Assembly: GCA_051745935.1 (NCBI GenBank)
Contig: JBNJEM010000046.1
Span: 1 to 22,971 of the forward strand
Reading direction: 5' to 3'
Length of the DNA stretch: 22,971 nt
DNA from: JBNJEM01 sp051745935
GTDB taxonomy: Bacteria; Planctomycetota; Planctomycetia; Pirellulales; Pirellulaceae
In this document: one piece after another, positions 9,601-16,187 of the stretch
Layout: every line of letters begins with the position of its first letter
Numbering within the stretch: the first letter of the stretch is position 1
The notes under the pieces: model-generated
Told to the model about the DNA's origin: nothing
The model's input: only the letters and a program-made list of their open reading frames with translations
Database searches by the model: none
Translations under genes and position numbers: made by a program

Positions 9601-11403
9601 CCGCGGACCGGGGGGGGGACGAATTCGCCGCCCCGCTCCACACTCGGCCCCGAACTGGCCACGAATACTCAAGCGGAACTGCCAGAAGCCGCTGGAGCCC
9701 CCAGTTCATCCGGTCGCGAGACCGCGGAGCCGCAAAGCACGCAAGGCCGGCTCATTACACGGTTGGCCGCCGGCGTGGATGCACCGCGCGGCGATCGGCC
9801 CGTGGGGGCGCGGCCATCGGAGTTGACCGTGGATGCCACGGCAGGGAAAGTAGTCGGAGCGGGACCGGCACGTCGAGCATCCTCCCCCTCCGACGCCGAC
9901 GGCCCGGCCGTCGAGTCTGACGTGACGGCCAGCCCGCTGTCCAAACGGCCCTCAAATGCCGTATCCGTCTCGCCCTCCGCCATGGATGTCGCCACCAACG
10001 AACCGCCAAAAGACACGTCCGGCGAGGAGAACCCAGATCTCGAGCCGGGACCGGTCGCTGATTCTCCTCGGCGAGGCGAGGCCAGTCCATTGGCGGGCGA
10101 CCCCCTGCCGGTGGCCATTGACGCGGACCCGGGGCCCGGCGGCCTGAAACGCCAGGCCACGCTGGAGGTGGGCGTGCCGGATCGTCGCGCCTCGGAGGTC
10201 AGTGACCAGATACAACTCGAACCGGCACGGTTTGATCGCCAACAGGTGGGAGGCAGGCCCGAGCTGAATCCAGTGGCGGTGGTGGCAGCCGAGCCGTTTC
10301 AGCGCCGGGCTCGCCGCGAACAGGAAACGGACGGCGCCGGGGGAGGCACGGGACCGGAAACGGAAGAGGCGATTGAGTTGGGGTTGGCATACCTGAGCCG
10401 CACGCAGACGCCGGATGGGCGTTGGACACTCGATGGCACCGCGGAACGCGACGGCTTGCCACAACTGGCCAGCGACACGGCCGCCACCGGCCTGGCCCTG
10501 CTCGCCTTTCAAGGCGCCGGTTACAACCATCGCGAACATCGGTATGCCGGGGCGGTGCGGGAAGGCATCGAGTTTTTGGTCCAAAGCCAGCAACCCAACG
10601 GCGACCTCTATCTGCCGATGGATCAGGAATCGAACCGCGTGGTGGCATATTACAGTCACAGCATTGCCGCGCTGGCGCTGTGCGAGGCGTACGGGATGAC
10701 CCAGGATTCCTCGCTGCGCGAGCCCGCCCAAGCGGCGCTTGATTTCATCGTGGAAACGCAACATCCCCAGCGCGGCGGTTGGCGGTACTCGCGACATATC
10801 GGGTCGGACACGTCGGTGACCGGCTGGATGATGATGGCTCTCAAGAGCGGTGATTTGGCTGATCTGGACGTGCCGGAAGACACCTACACGGAGATCCGCC
10901 AATGGCTCGATCGCGCGCAGGCCTCCTCGTCCCAGCCCCATCTCTATTGTTATAACCCCTATGCGCCGGATACCCCCAAGCAGCGCGGTGGCCGCCAGTC
11001 CACGCCGTCCATGACGTCAGTCGGACTGCTCATGCGGCTCTATTCCGGTTGGCGACGAGATCATCCCAATATGGTTCGAGGGGCGGAGTATTTGCTGGAA
11101 AGGCCACCCGCGATTGGCACCACCTCCAATCCGCTCCGCGATACCTACTATTGGTACTACGCCACGCAAGTCATGTTTCACATGGGTGGGCAGTATTGGA
11201 ACGCGTGGAATCAGAGACTCCATCCGCTCCTGATTGGTTCGCAGGTTCGCGAAGGGGAGATGGCGGGCAGTTGGGATCCGCGGCGCCCCGTTCCCGACCG
11301 GTGGGCCCCCTTCGCCGGACGCCTGTACGTGACCACGATGAATCTTTTGTCATTGGAAGTCACCTACCGCTACTTGCCCCTCTACGAAGATACGGCACGC
11401 TAA
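6688..11403 (+). CDS. Giant membrane-anchored protein: long disordered linker and C-terminal prenyltransferase/squalene-oxidase-like repeat domain, 1571 aa
   Basis: The ATG at 6688 is the first start after an in-frame stop in the upstream repeat region; no clear ribosome-binding site is seen. Three hydrophobic helices occur at about residues 23-45, 56-76 and 86-105. Residues about 150-1220 are low complexity: Pro, Ala, Arg, Glu, Ser and Thr dominate, with almost no aromatic residues, Cys or predicted fold. From about residue 1225 the sequence becomes ordered: EEAIELGLAYLSRTQTPDGR, SDTAATGLALLAFQGAG, REGIEFLVQSQQPNGDL, ALDFIVETQHPQRGGWRYSR, TSVTGWMMMALKSG and further helices to VTYRYLPLYED. 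These are the QW-like motifs and alpha/alpha units of the prenyltransferase/squalene-oxidase repeat fold. No DxDD catalytic motif of squalene-hopene cyclases is seen, so a cyclase activity is not claimed. Context with the ExbB and ExbD homologues suggests an energised envelope role for the distal domain. Confidence 0.85.
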   Translation: MANTRRTIRKTRPALGREPDGQLWPLVIAFCVLGGFLAGTVLAYLRLDDPRWYANAWTYLIAIPLVVLSSLIALAVTGNRFLKRTMQLALVLGLTWHLGLFIAALETDVFHRVWTEVLASTKRPPMEDAEKVPHFTAWQYNSRQEMQREFAKPVETEVPDPVVESLSRKALPKEPAGVDMEPRATPESQSALRPNVVRRKETNQSIPRRREEGSKLSRREATVSPQPVQAVSTPDQTPRPPRRPEVVEPHDLSMRKVRHPLESSGPVGAVPTPVPEEASTPQVARKSTSADAPRQPASAAALPRGDGREGVTPRSDVQVADKPAIAKRNQPSAVEPNNPAARKKQSRSVTRRERVSLPMETRVTEATTRRRAPEQPAPSRPELARTPRAVETRRQPRLTTRPQLTSQAEGPPDRALNETGGDESGGAERRPAAQDVVGERTALAANGETPAERGPTGDDTPRPSVRPREGRRAVAESVPSENGSVRATLSGRERAQAKALGPVGQRVSEVAKTQTAEAPAEPAPRAVATTRTPASKAAAGNTAEKRSFPSVDAVGAASERQVARQQTRRDASTSRPSVTAVASAESLPRRAKRSADRPSSPTSAENPVRRASAASTKPSTAPSPMALSKADVGTAGRGAAPNLASGNPAGESPARVASGSAQRAKATQTLDSGPSLAPRAPALVRHGRAGQARPSAVLKATPLTPATRAGRRRPDAVNASASAALTEAASDAAREEITASKGRLDVDVGPTTRVARSGTARAAGGGQPNRSPGVEVAALPRAAQGKPPTPSLSADAVNPEVAAPATDGGGEPSLADLDSNAKASIHAREASGQPTLGGPAAAEGGELAAPTPSLAMSKRRLPRAADGPQLAKPSAETPPEAREANRDRQLEQDPGVADVSPGTGEEREERRQPAARLAAQATAAPGKRAPGEAEEVAAQKTEVPDGETGKPTRGDGVLAARAEAVEAAEGPPRTGGGTNSPPRSTLGPELATNTQAELPEAAGAPSSSGRETAEPQSTQGRLITRLAAGVDAPRGDRPVGARPSELTVDATAGKVVGAGPARRASSPSDADGPAVESDVTASPLSKRPSNAVSVSPSAMDVATNEPPKDTSGEENPDLEPGPVADSPRRGEASPLAGDPLPVAIDADPGPGGLKRQATLEVGVPDRRASEVSDQIQLEPARFDRQQVGGRPELNPVAVVAAEPFQRRARREQETDGAGGGTGPETEEAIELGLAYLSRTQTPDGRWTLDGTAERDGLPQLASDTAATGLALLAFQGAGYNHREHRYAGAVREGIEFLVQSQQPNGDLYLPMDQESNRVVAYYSHSIAALALCEAYGMTQDSSLREPAQAALDFIVETQHPQRGGWRYSRHIGSDTSVTGWMMMALKSGDLADLDVPEDTYTEIRQWLDRAQASSSQPHLYCYNPYAPDTPKQRGGRQSTPSMTSVGLLMRLYSGWRRDHPNMVRGAEYLLERPPAIGTTSNPLRDTYYWYYATQVMFHMGGQYWNAWNQRLHPLLIGSQVREGEMAGSWDPRRPVPDRWAPFAGRLYVTTMNLLSLEVTYRYLPLYEDTAR

Positions 11404-11418
11404 GGAACGGCTCAGAAA

Positions 11419-11522
11419 TATATTTCAGGCGGTTGGATTTTTCCGGGTGGAAAACTGCCCGGCGCAAGCCGTCCTCCCGTTGGTCGGACTCGCGGCGGAG
11501 AAAGTCATCCGCGACCGGTATA
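11419..11522 (+). repeat. Dispersed element R1, copy c
   Basis: An intact R1 copy from tatatttcaggcgg to gcgaccggtata, 15 bp after the stop codon of the giant gene. Its segment ctcgcggcggagaaagtc is the uninterrupted form of the site where R2a sits in copy b. Its right end abuts repeat R3b and the two share the bases ta. Confidence 0.9.
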
Positions 11523-11671
11523 ACTGCGGCGTTTTTCGGAGGGTGGCACTTTCCTGAGCGAGCGGCAAGACGCGTTCCCTCTCCAAAAAACGGGGATCGC
11601 GAGCGGAGCCAGTGTGCCGGACGATTCGGAGGCACGTTGAATTGCGACGTTATTCTTAAGCGACCCCTAAC
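11522..11671 (+). repeat. Dispersed element R3, copy b
   Basis: It shares with R3a the block tttcggagggtggcact, gagcgagcggc, agacgcgtt and gatcgcgagcggagccagtg, then tgccggacga and a diverged right end (attgcgacgttattcttaag). The outer left end present in R3a is missing, because R1c ends exactly where it would begin. R3b is therefore either truncated by R1c or inserted at the TATA end of R1c. Confidence 0.75.
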
Positions 11672-11730
11672 GGAGGCGGGAGAAAGGAACAGGAGGCCGC
11701 GCTTCGCCCCATGCTCGCAAAAAGGAATGC

Positions 11731-11875
11731 GTAGGACGGGTCTCCAGGCCCGTCTATCACAGTGGAAAATGGTCATCTTGCGGATGTTTGCAGACTTCAC
11801 GTTTCGTGAACTTCGCAGACAGTGAATCAAAGTCGGTTTCGCACGCCAACAGACGGGCCTGGAGACCCGTCCTAC
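11731..11875. repeat. Small element R4, copy a, with perfect 25-bp terminal inverted repeats
   Basis: The left end 11731-11755 (starts gtaggacgggtctccagg) is the exact reverse complement of the right end 11851-11875 over 25 bp. Each end is also a hairpin by itself: gacggg, eight bases, cccgtc. The 95-bp interior contains ttcacgtttcgtgaa, a further hairpin. No coding capacity. The left half recurs at the end of the window (22894-22971), with the interior also similar (ttgcgg.tgtttg, then tttcgtg). Such hairpin-rich elements could also end transcription in both directions. Confidence 0.85.
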
Positions 11876-12154
11876 TTCAATCGTTATGCAACTGCAGGGG
11901 CGATTCAACCTGAGGACGACATTGATAGAGTTTTTTGAAACCCAAAGTCCGCAATGACGCGTTCCACGCTTCGGATACTGATGGACAATCGATACGGACG
12001 TCTCGATGCGGCGCTCCGATGATTCGGGGTGTTTGGGTTTCTTCCATCCTCCGTGGGGCCGTTCCGCAATCTCTGGGCCTATTCCCGCAACTGGAACCGC
12101 GTTGAAGAAGCGGTAAAGCCGCTCGCGAAAGCCCCAGCGGCCGGACGCGCCGGG
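11876..12154. other. Intergenic stretch with a hairpin and a weak repeat
   Basis: No gene is recognised. The hairpin agcgg-taaag-ccgct at 12109-12123 lies 32 bp past the stop of the leftward winged-helix gene and could be part of its terminator, though no T-run follows on the - strand. The segment 12050-12099 matches 13912-13961 at 36 of 50 positions (both begin tccgtggg and share ctggaac), a possible worn repeat pair. Confidence 0.4.
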
Positions 12155-12370
12155 CTACCGAAGCGAAATGGTCCGCCGTCGTTTCGACTCTTTCAGATCG
12201 ACTTTCCCTTCCCGGGCCAGCCACCCGACGGCCTGCATGACCCGGTCGCGAGGGGCGTCGATGTCCTTGGCCAGTTTCGTCAACGTCTTGGGGCCGTCAT
12301 CGTCCAAGGCGTGCCAGATGACGCCCGCCAGTTCGCCAATTTCTGCCGTGCACGAAACACTCTCTACCAC
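12155..12370 (-). CDS. Small winged-helix domain protein (DUF2582-like), 71 aa
   Basis: The GTG start at 12370 (read leftward) follows a strong ribosome-binding site, aaggagggagg, on the - strand. The whole protein is one domain: IGELAGVIWHALDDDGPKTL, a helix with LTKLAKDIDA, a recognition-like helix DRVMQAVGWLAREGK, and a basic wing-like tail VDLKESKRRRTISLR. The IGE.AG.IW and GWLARE.K motifs are those of the small winged-helix family DUF2582 (Pfam wHTH_10). Family members are short stand-alone proteins of unproven function, thought to bind DNA. A palindrome lies between the ribosome-binding site and a good promoter, which would allow self-regulation (inferred). The gene stands alone and divergent from the Uma2-family gene. 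Confidence 0.85.
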   Translation of the reverse strand: MVESVSCTAEIGELAGVIWHALDDDGPKTLTKLAKDIDAPRDRVMQAVGWLAREGKVDLKESKRRRTISLR

Positions 12371-12388
12371 GGTGACCTCCCTCCTTTT

Positions 12389-12412
12389 GAGTTAAACACG
12401 CCCGTTTAACTC
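12389..12412. promoter_or_regulatory. Perfect 9-bp inverted repeat, candidate operator of the winged-helix gene
   Basis: The arms gagttaaac and gtttaactc are separated by acgccc. The palindrome lies directly upstream of the aaggagg ribosome-binding site and about at the expected transcription start of the leftward gene. An AT-rich palindrome in this place is a natural site for a dimeric repressor, and the gene itself encodes a winged-helix protein. Confidence 0.55.
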
Positions 12413-12417
12413 TACCG

Positions 12418-12447
12418 ACTATACCGAATTCCACAGTGCGGCGTCAG
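12418..12447 (-). promoter_or_regulatory. Predicted sigma-70-type promoter of the winged-helix gene
   Basis: On the - strand, ctgacg (12447-12442; four matches to TTGACA) and tatagt (12423-12418; five matches to TATAAT) are spaced by 18 bp. The predicted start falls close to 12411, at the edge of the palindrome. The -35 hexamer is within a small hairpin, gcgtca-ggcacctt-tgacgc (12441-12460). Confidence 0.45.
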
Positions 12448-12711
12448 GCACCTTTGACGCGATTTCATTCATCCCAATGCCATCCATCTTGCCTTTGCCG
12501 GGACGTTCCCCACGATTCCATCCCCGACTCCAGGGCTCGTCCGTCTCCGCGGTTGGCCCCGTCCCCGCGGGCCCGGCGACGCCGCTTGACCCCGGCACGG
12601 CCATGTTTGTAGCATGGTGAAGGTATCCGGTGCTTTGTCACGGGGTCCTCTTAGCGTTGCGTGGCACGGGCGGCGTCCGTTTGCGTTCTGTTTCTGTATT
12701 GGCTTGAAACA

Positions 12712-13320
12712 ATGGATACGAGTACTACGATTGCTCACCAAAGCCAGGAAATCTCGCCATTTCCGGTACGGCGATTTTCGGTGGAAGAGTACCGTCGTTT
12801 GGGTGAAGTTGGCGTGTTGGCCGAGGACGATCGCGTGGAACTCCTGGCCGGATGGATTGTTCCCAAAATGAACCTGAATCCACCGCATAGTGTTTCCGTG
12901 CAACTGGCCAACGACGCCATTCGCAAGATCTTGCCCGAGGGGTGGGGTATGAGGATCCAAGATGCCGTGTCAACTAGCGACAGCGAACCGGAACCGGATG
13001 TCGCCGTGGTGCGAGGTAACATTAGAGACTACGTGCGGCGGCATCCAGCGCCAGGTGAGATCGGGCTCATTGTGGAAGTCGCCGACACGAGTGTCGCGCG
13101 AGATCGCTACAAATGCGGTTTGTACGGGAAAGCTGAAATCCCAAGCTATTGGATCGTGAATCTGATGGATCGGCGGATCGAAATGTACACCGATCCAACG
13201 GGACCGGATCCAAATCCCGGGTATCGACGACGCCAGGACCACGAGCCCAGCGCCGCCGTGCCGTTTGTGATCGATGGCCGCGAAATCGCGAGAATCAACG
13301 TGAGTGATTTATTGCCCTGA
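12712..13320 (+). CDS. Uma2-family putative restriction-type nuclease (DUF820), 202 aa
   Basis: The ATG at 12712 is preferred over an in-frame GTG at 12661, whose added residues do not resemble the family; no clear ribosome-binding site is seen. The order of motifs is that of Uma2/DUF820: an N-terminal FSVEEYRRLGEVGVL, then DDRVELLAGWIV (Glu43), a PHS segment, EPEPDVAVV (Asp96), and LIVEVADTSVARDRYKCGLY with Glu122, Asp131 and Lys134, followed by YWIVNLMDRRIEMY. Asp96, Glu122 and a nearby Lys fit a PD-(D/E)XK nuclease fold. Members are very common in cyanobacteria and planctomycetes, often in many copies; their substrate is not established. All expected catalytic residues appear present, so it is probably intact. 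Confidence 0.88.
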   Translation: MDTSTTIAHQSQEISPFPVRRFSVEEYRRLGEVGVLAEDDRVELLAGWIVPKMNLNPPHSVSVQLANDAIRKILPEGWGMRIQDAVSTSDSEPEPDVAVVRGNIRDYVRRHPAPGEIGLIVEVADTSVARDRYKCGLYGKAEIPSYWIVNLMDRRIEMYTDPTGPDPNPGYRRRQDHEPSAAVPFVIDGREIARINVSDLLP

Positions 13321-13685
13321 CACCGCTAGGCTGGGGTGAGGAAAAACCCCAAAGGTCAGTGCGATCTGTTTTGTTGCGGCTTACCCCCCTGCTGGGTGCG
13401 CGTTGAACCGAGGACCAAAGGGGCCGAAAGTACCGAGCGGACGACGTGGGCCACCGGCACGGACGCAATTGAAGGTGATAACGGGCAAGCAGCGGGAGAA
13501 CGACCGGGATCACGGGGCGGGGAGTTGATTGACCATTTCGCACATGCGTGTTCCCGCTCCCGTGCATCTCCTGGTTCGTCGGACGGTTCTCGTCATGATC
13601 ACAAGATCATTGTCCGCATGAAGACCGTGATTTGTAATGATGTGGTGCCGCCTGCGAGCGAGCATCACGAAAAAAGGAGTCGACG
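13321..13685. other. Intergenic stretch with two inverted repeats
   Basis: No gene is recognised in 365 bp. Twelve bases past the Uma2-family stop is the hairpin tggggt-gaggaaaa-acccca (13332-13351), which may help end transcription but lacks a T-run. At 13595-13610, atgatc-acaa-gatcat is a perfect six-base palindrome 75 bp upstream of the 58-aa gene and could be an operator. A ribosome-binding site (aaggag, 13674-13679) closes the stretch. Confidence 0.4.
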
Positions 13686-13862
13686 ATGGTTCAAATTGTT
13701 GTTACGGCAGAGCAAGCCAAGCAGCTCGGCAAATCGCGTGAGTCCATCGAAATCTTGGACCAGGAAGGAAATCGGATCGGCTACTATACCCGGCCGTTTA
13801 CGAATGCGGAAATTGCCGAGGCGAAACGTCGATCTGAATCGGAAACACTTGCACCGTCGTAG
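13686..13862 (+). CDS. Small acidic protein of planctomycete type, possibly antitoxin-like, 58 aa
   Basis: The ATG at 13686 has aaggag six bases upstream, an excellent site. The protein begins MVQIVVTAEQAKQLGKSRES, continues IEILDQEGNRIGYYTRPFTN and ends with a charged helix AEIAEAKRRSESETLAPS. The layout (a short strand, a helix, a strand with D..GN.IGY, a Pro, then a helix with EIAEAKRR) resembles small planctomycete proteins that I recall as often lying beside toxin or nuclease genes; this is memory of a pattern, not a database result. No partner toxin is seen next to it: downstream is 264 bp of non-coding DNA, and the Uma2-family gene upstream is 365 bp away. It may be an orphan. Confidence 0.7.
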   Translation: MVQIVVTAEQAKQLGKSRESIEILDQEGNRIGYYTRPFTNAEIAEAKRRSESETLAPS

Positions 13863-14126
13863 CGGGCGCTTGGTGCGGCGAACGCGAAATATCCGCTTGC
13901 CCCTTTCCTCATCCGTGGGTCCGTCTTGCCATCCGTGGGCCTACCGTGGCATCTGGAACAGCAATTGGCTCGCGCCGCTTGGTGATCGCAGCGCGGGGAA
14001 CGCGCTCCGGGCCTGATCCCAAAACGGGATACCGGGGCTCGCATCAGACCTCCTGATCCCTGGCTCTTGGCCACCATCGGGCTATTCGATGGATCCGCTA
14101 ATGGGATCGTGCCCCACGGTCCTACC

Positions 14127-15416
14127 CTACCATCGCGGTTGGCCGGTGGCGGCCAACACACCGGTCCACAGCATATCGTCGCGATCGAGATACTTTTTCT
14201 TTCCGATCACGGTGCGGATTGGAAGATAGACGAAGTGAGAGTCCCATGAACCGACCAGTGTATCGGTTTTCCCCGCCATGGCGGCATGGACGGCATGGCG
14301 AGCCAGCTGGTCGCTCAGGAACATGTCCCAGGCGTTGGCGGGGATGGCGCGGATCAAGTAGCTGGGGTCCAGGTACTTGAGCGTGATGGGGATTTCCCGT
14401 TCGGAAAAATGTTTTTTGATGCGGTGTTGCAGCAAGGCGCCGATATCTTCGTTCAACACGTTTCCTGACGCATCGCGGCGTTCGTCTTTGTGCTCGAACA
14501 GGTGTTGGCCAGCGCCTTCAGCGGCCACGATGAGTGCGTGTTTGCGTTCGAGGATTCGCCTTTCCAACGCGGCGAGGAATCCCTCCTCGCCCTCCAAGGG
14601 AAATGATACTTCCGGAACCAGCACGAAATTGGCTTCCTGGCTGACCAAAGCCGCGCCAGCCGCGATGAACCCCGCGTCGCGGCCCATGAGTTTGACCAAT
14701 CCGATGCCGTTGGGCGCGTTTCTCGCTTCGGTATGCGCGGCTCGTAAGACCGTTTCAGATTGGGCCAACGCCGTGGCGTAGCCAAATGTCGTGCTTACGT
14801 ACGCGATGTCGTTGTCGATGGTTTTGGGAATCCCGAGGATCGATTTACAGAGATTTCGCCGCAGCACTTCACGGTAAATCGCCTGAGCCCCACGCTGCGT
14901 GCCATCCCCGCCGACGCAGAGCAAAACGTCAATCTTTTCTCGTTCCAAAAAATCCACCATGACTTCGACGGGATGCGGGCCGCGGGAACTACCCAACACC
15001 GTACCACCTAGATAATGGATCCGCTCGATAAAATCAGGCGTTAATTCGACCGGCGGTTGACCAACCCGAGGATTCAAACCCTGGTAACCATGGCGAATTC
15101 CCAGCACCCGTTTGACGCCATAGTTGAAAATCAACTCCAAGCTGGCGGAGCGGATGACGTTGTTAAGTCCCGGGCACAGACCGCCGCACGTGACAATGGC
15201 CGCCGTGGTTTCCTCCGGACGAAAGAACAGCTTTTTGCGCGGTCCCGCCTTTTCGAACGAGATGGACGCATCCAGGGGCTTTTCGTCACTGGTCTCGCTT
15301 TGCTGAAGAATTCGTGTGGATTCAGAGACGAAGCCTCCGTCACGCGTTGGATGAAGCGGTGAATCGTACTGGCACGATCCCAGGGTGGTGACTTCGACAT
15401 CGTCTTTCGAGAGCAT
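14127..15416 (-). CDS. pfkA: 6-phosphofructokinase, long ATP-dependent type, 429 aa
   Basis: The ATG at 15416 (read leftward) has caggag seven bases upstream; a longer frame to 15521 lacks a site and adds a low-complexity stretch. It catalyses phosphorylation of fructose 6-phosphate in glycolysis, in the cytoplasm. Motifs: CGGLCPGLNN (77-86), CVGGDGT (167-173), GIPKTIDND (195-203, with the catalytic Asp), LMGRDAGF (243-250) and KYLDPSYLIRA (347-357). Gly172 after GGD, where strict pyrophosphate enzymes have Asp, together with Lys198 in PKTIDND, is the Gly/Lys pair known from ATP-dependent PFKs of plant and trypanosome type. The KYLDPSY motif in place of the bacterial GYVQRGG agrees. It has an N-terminal extension of about 70 residues over short PfkA. 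A hairpin ccatcg-ggctatt-cgatgg (14074-14092) lies past its stop. It stands alone, without other glycolytic genes nearby. Confidence 0.95.
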   Translation of the reverse strand: MLSKDDVEVTTLGSCQYDSPLHPTRDGGFVSESTRILQQSETSDEKPLDASISFEKAGPRKKLFFRPEETTAAIVTCGGLCPGLNNVIRSASLELIFNYGVKRVLGIRHGYQGLNPRVGQPPVELTPDFIERIHYLGGTVLGSSRGPHPVEVMVDFLEREKIDVLLCVGGDGTQRGAQAIYREVLRRNLCKSILGIPKTIDNDIAYVSTTFGYATALAQSETVLRAAHTEARNAPNGIGLVKLMGRDAGFIAAGAALVSQEANFVLVPEVSFPLEGEEGFLAALERRILERKHALIVAAEGAGQHLFEHKDERRDASGNVLNEDIGALLQHRIKKHFSEREIPITLKYLDPSYLIRAIPANAWDMFLSDQLARHAVHAAMAGKTDTLVGSWDSHFVYLPIRTVIGKKKYLDRDDMLWTGVLAATGQPRW

Positions 15417-15711
15417 TTTCGGGCTCCTGCATGGGCTTTCTGGCCAAGATTGCGGCCCTCCGTCCGCACGCGCGTCGGAATCAGACCGCCATCGAGCACC
15501 AGCCTGTCCACATGCCGGCATTTTAGCGATAACTCCTAGCCAAGCCCAAGGGGGCGAGGACGGGCCGGGTAAAAAAGATGGGACATCGGGATGTATTCAG
15601 CCCCCGCATGACAACCCAGCTTCTGTATTCGCCCATGCGATATTGCCCCGATGCCCAGGTTTGGTCGCCCCGAGGGTTTGCACGGCAACTGCCGCCCGGA
15701 GATCGTGTTTT
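15417..15711. other. Intergenic stretch upstream of the phosphofructokinase gene
   Basis: No gene or named repeat is recognised in these 295 bp. The leader of the leftward phosphofructokinase gene must lie here, but no promoter with both hexamers could be read with confidence; a taaaat-like -10 is present on the - strand near 15526-15531 without a good -35. Confidence 0.35.
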
Positions 15712-15813
15712 TACCGGTCGCGGATGACTTTGTCCGCCGCGAGTCCGACCAACGGGAGGAGAACTTGCGTCGGGCAGCTTTCCACCCAAACAAATCCGAT
15801 CGCCTGAAGTATA
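15712..15813 (-). repeat. Dispersed element R1, copy d
   Basis: A reverse-orientation copy from taccggtcgcggatgac to gcctgaagtata. The invariant core is intact; the adjoining segment is slightly diverged (gaggagaacttgcg where other copies have gaggacggcttgcg). It ends directly before a stretch that resembles the leader of the DUF1559 gene. Confidence 0.9.
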
Positions 15814-15816
15814 CTC

Positions 15817-15890
15817 CCGGTTTCTGCCTCGTTCTCCCTTGCATTTTTTCTGGGAAAAATGGACAGCTCATCTCTTGCATCGGGAAATGC
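15817..15890 (+). other. Apparent partial duplicate of the DUF1559 gene leader
   Basis: This stretch aligns with 16138-16206, the leader and start of the DUF1559 gene: shared pieces in the same order are ctg.ctcgtt, a tttttt run, gggaaaa, gctcat and tcttgcat. In the duplicate the start codon is changed (ctcatc instead of ctcatg) and no prepilin-like reading frame follows. It may be the remnant of a lost DUF1559 gene or of a local duplication. Confidence 0.45.
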
Positions 15891-16114
15891 CGTGAGGGAT
15901 ACTACGGGCGCTGGATTATAATGATACCGTGAATGGTTTGGCTGGGGACGGCGTTTTTGGGGGCGTAAGCGATTGCAGCACGGCAGCCGGTGTAACGCCT
16001 TAAGAGCCTGCGGGGAACACAACTGAGTGGAAGCGAAGTCCGGTTTCAGTAACGATCGGCTCGGGTTTTGATCGATCCTGCGTTTTGTAGGATAACTGCC
16101 GTAATGGCGATCCT

Positions 16115-16140
16115 TTTCAGTTTCAGTTTCAGTTTCAGTT
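16115..16140 (+). repeat. 6-bp tandem repeat (tttcag, four units) in the DUF1559 leader
   Basis: Four perfect tttcag units plus two further bases lie 48 to 73 bp upstream of the chosen start. If an upstream in-frame start (16068 or 16104) were used they would encode alternating Phe-Ser, but that would put a second hydrophobic stretch before the prepilin leader, so I treat them as untranslated. Confidence 0.85.
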
Positions 16141-16187
16141 ACTGTCTCGTTTTGGTTTACTTGTCTTTTTTGGGAAAAGGTAGGCTC

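Noticed and set aside
6688..11403. Annotation of the giant protein as a squalene-hopene cyclase
   Set aside because: Only the repeat-fold motifs are present. No DxDD catalytic motif is seen and the membrane-anchored, long-linker layout is unlike that enzyme.
12029..12409. 126-aa open frame on the + strand
   Set aside because: It is the antisense of the winged-helix gene, which has a clear family match, start site and promoter.
13336..14016. 226-aa open frame on the + strand
   Set aside because: It lies over the 58-aa gene in another frame and gives an Arg/Ser-rich product without a domain.
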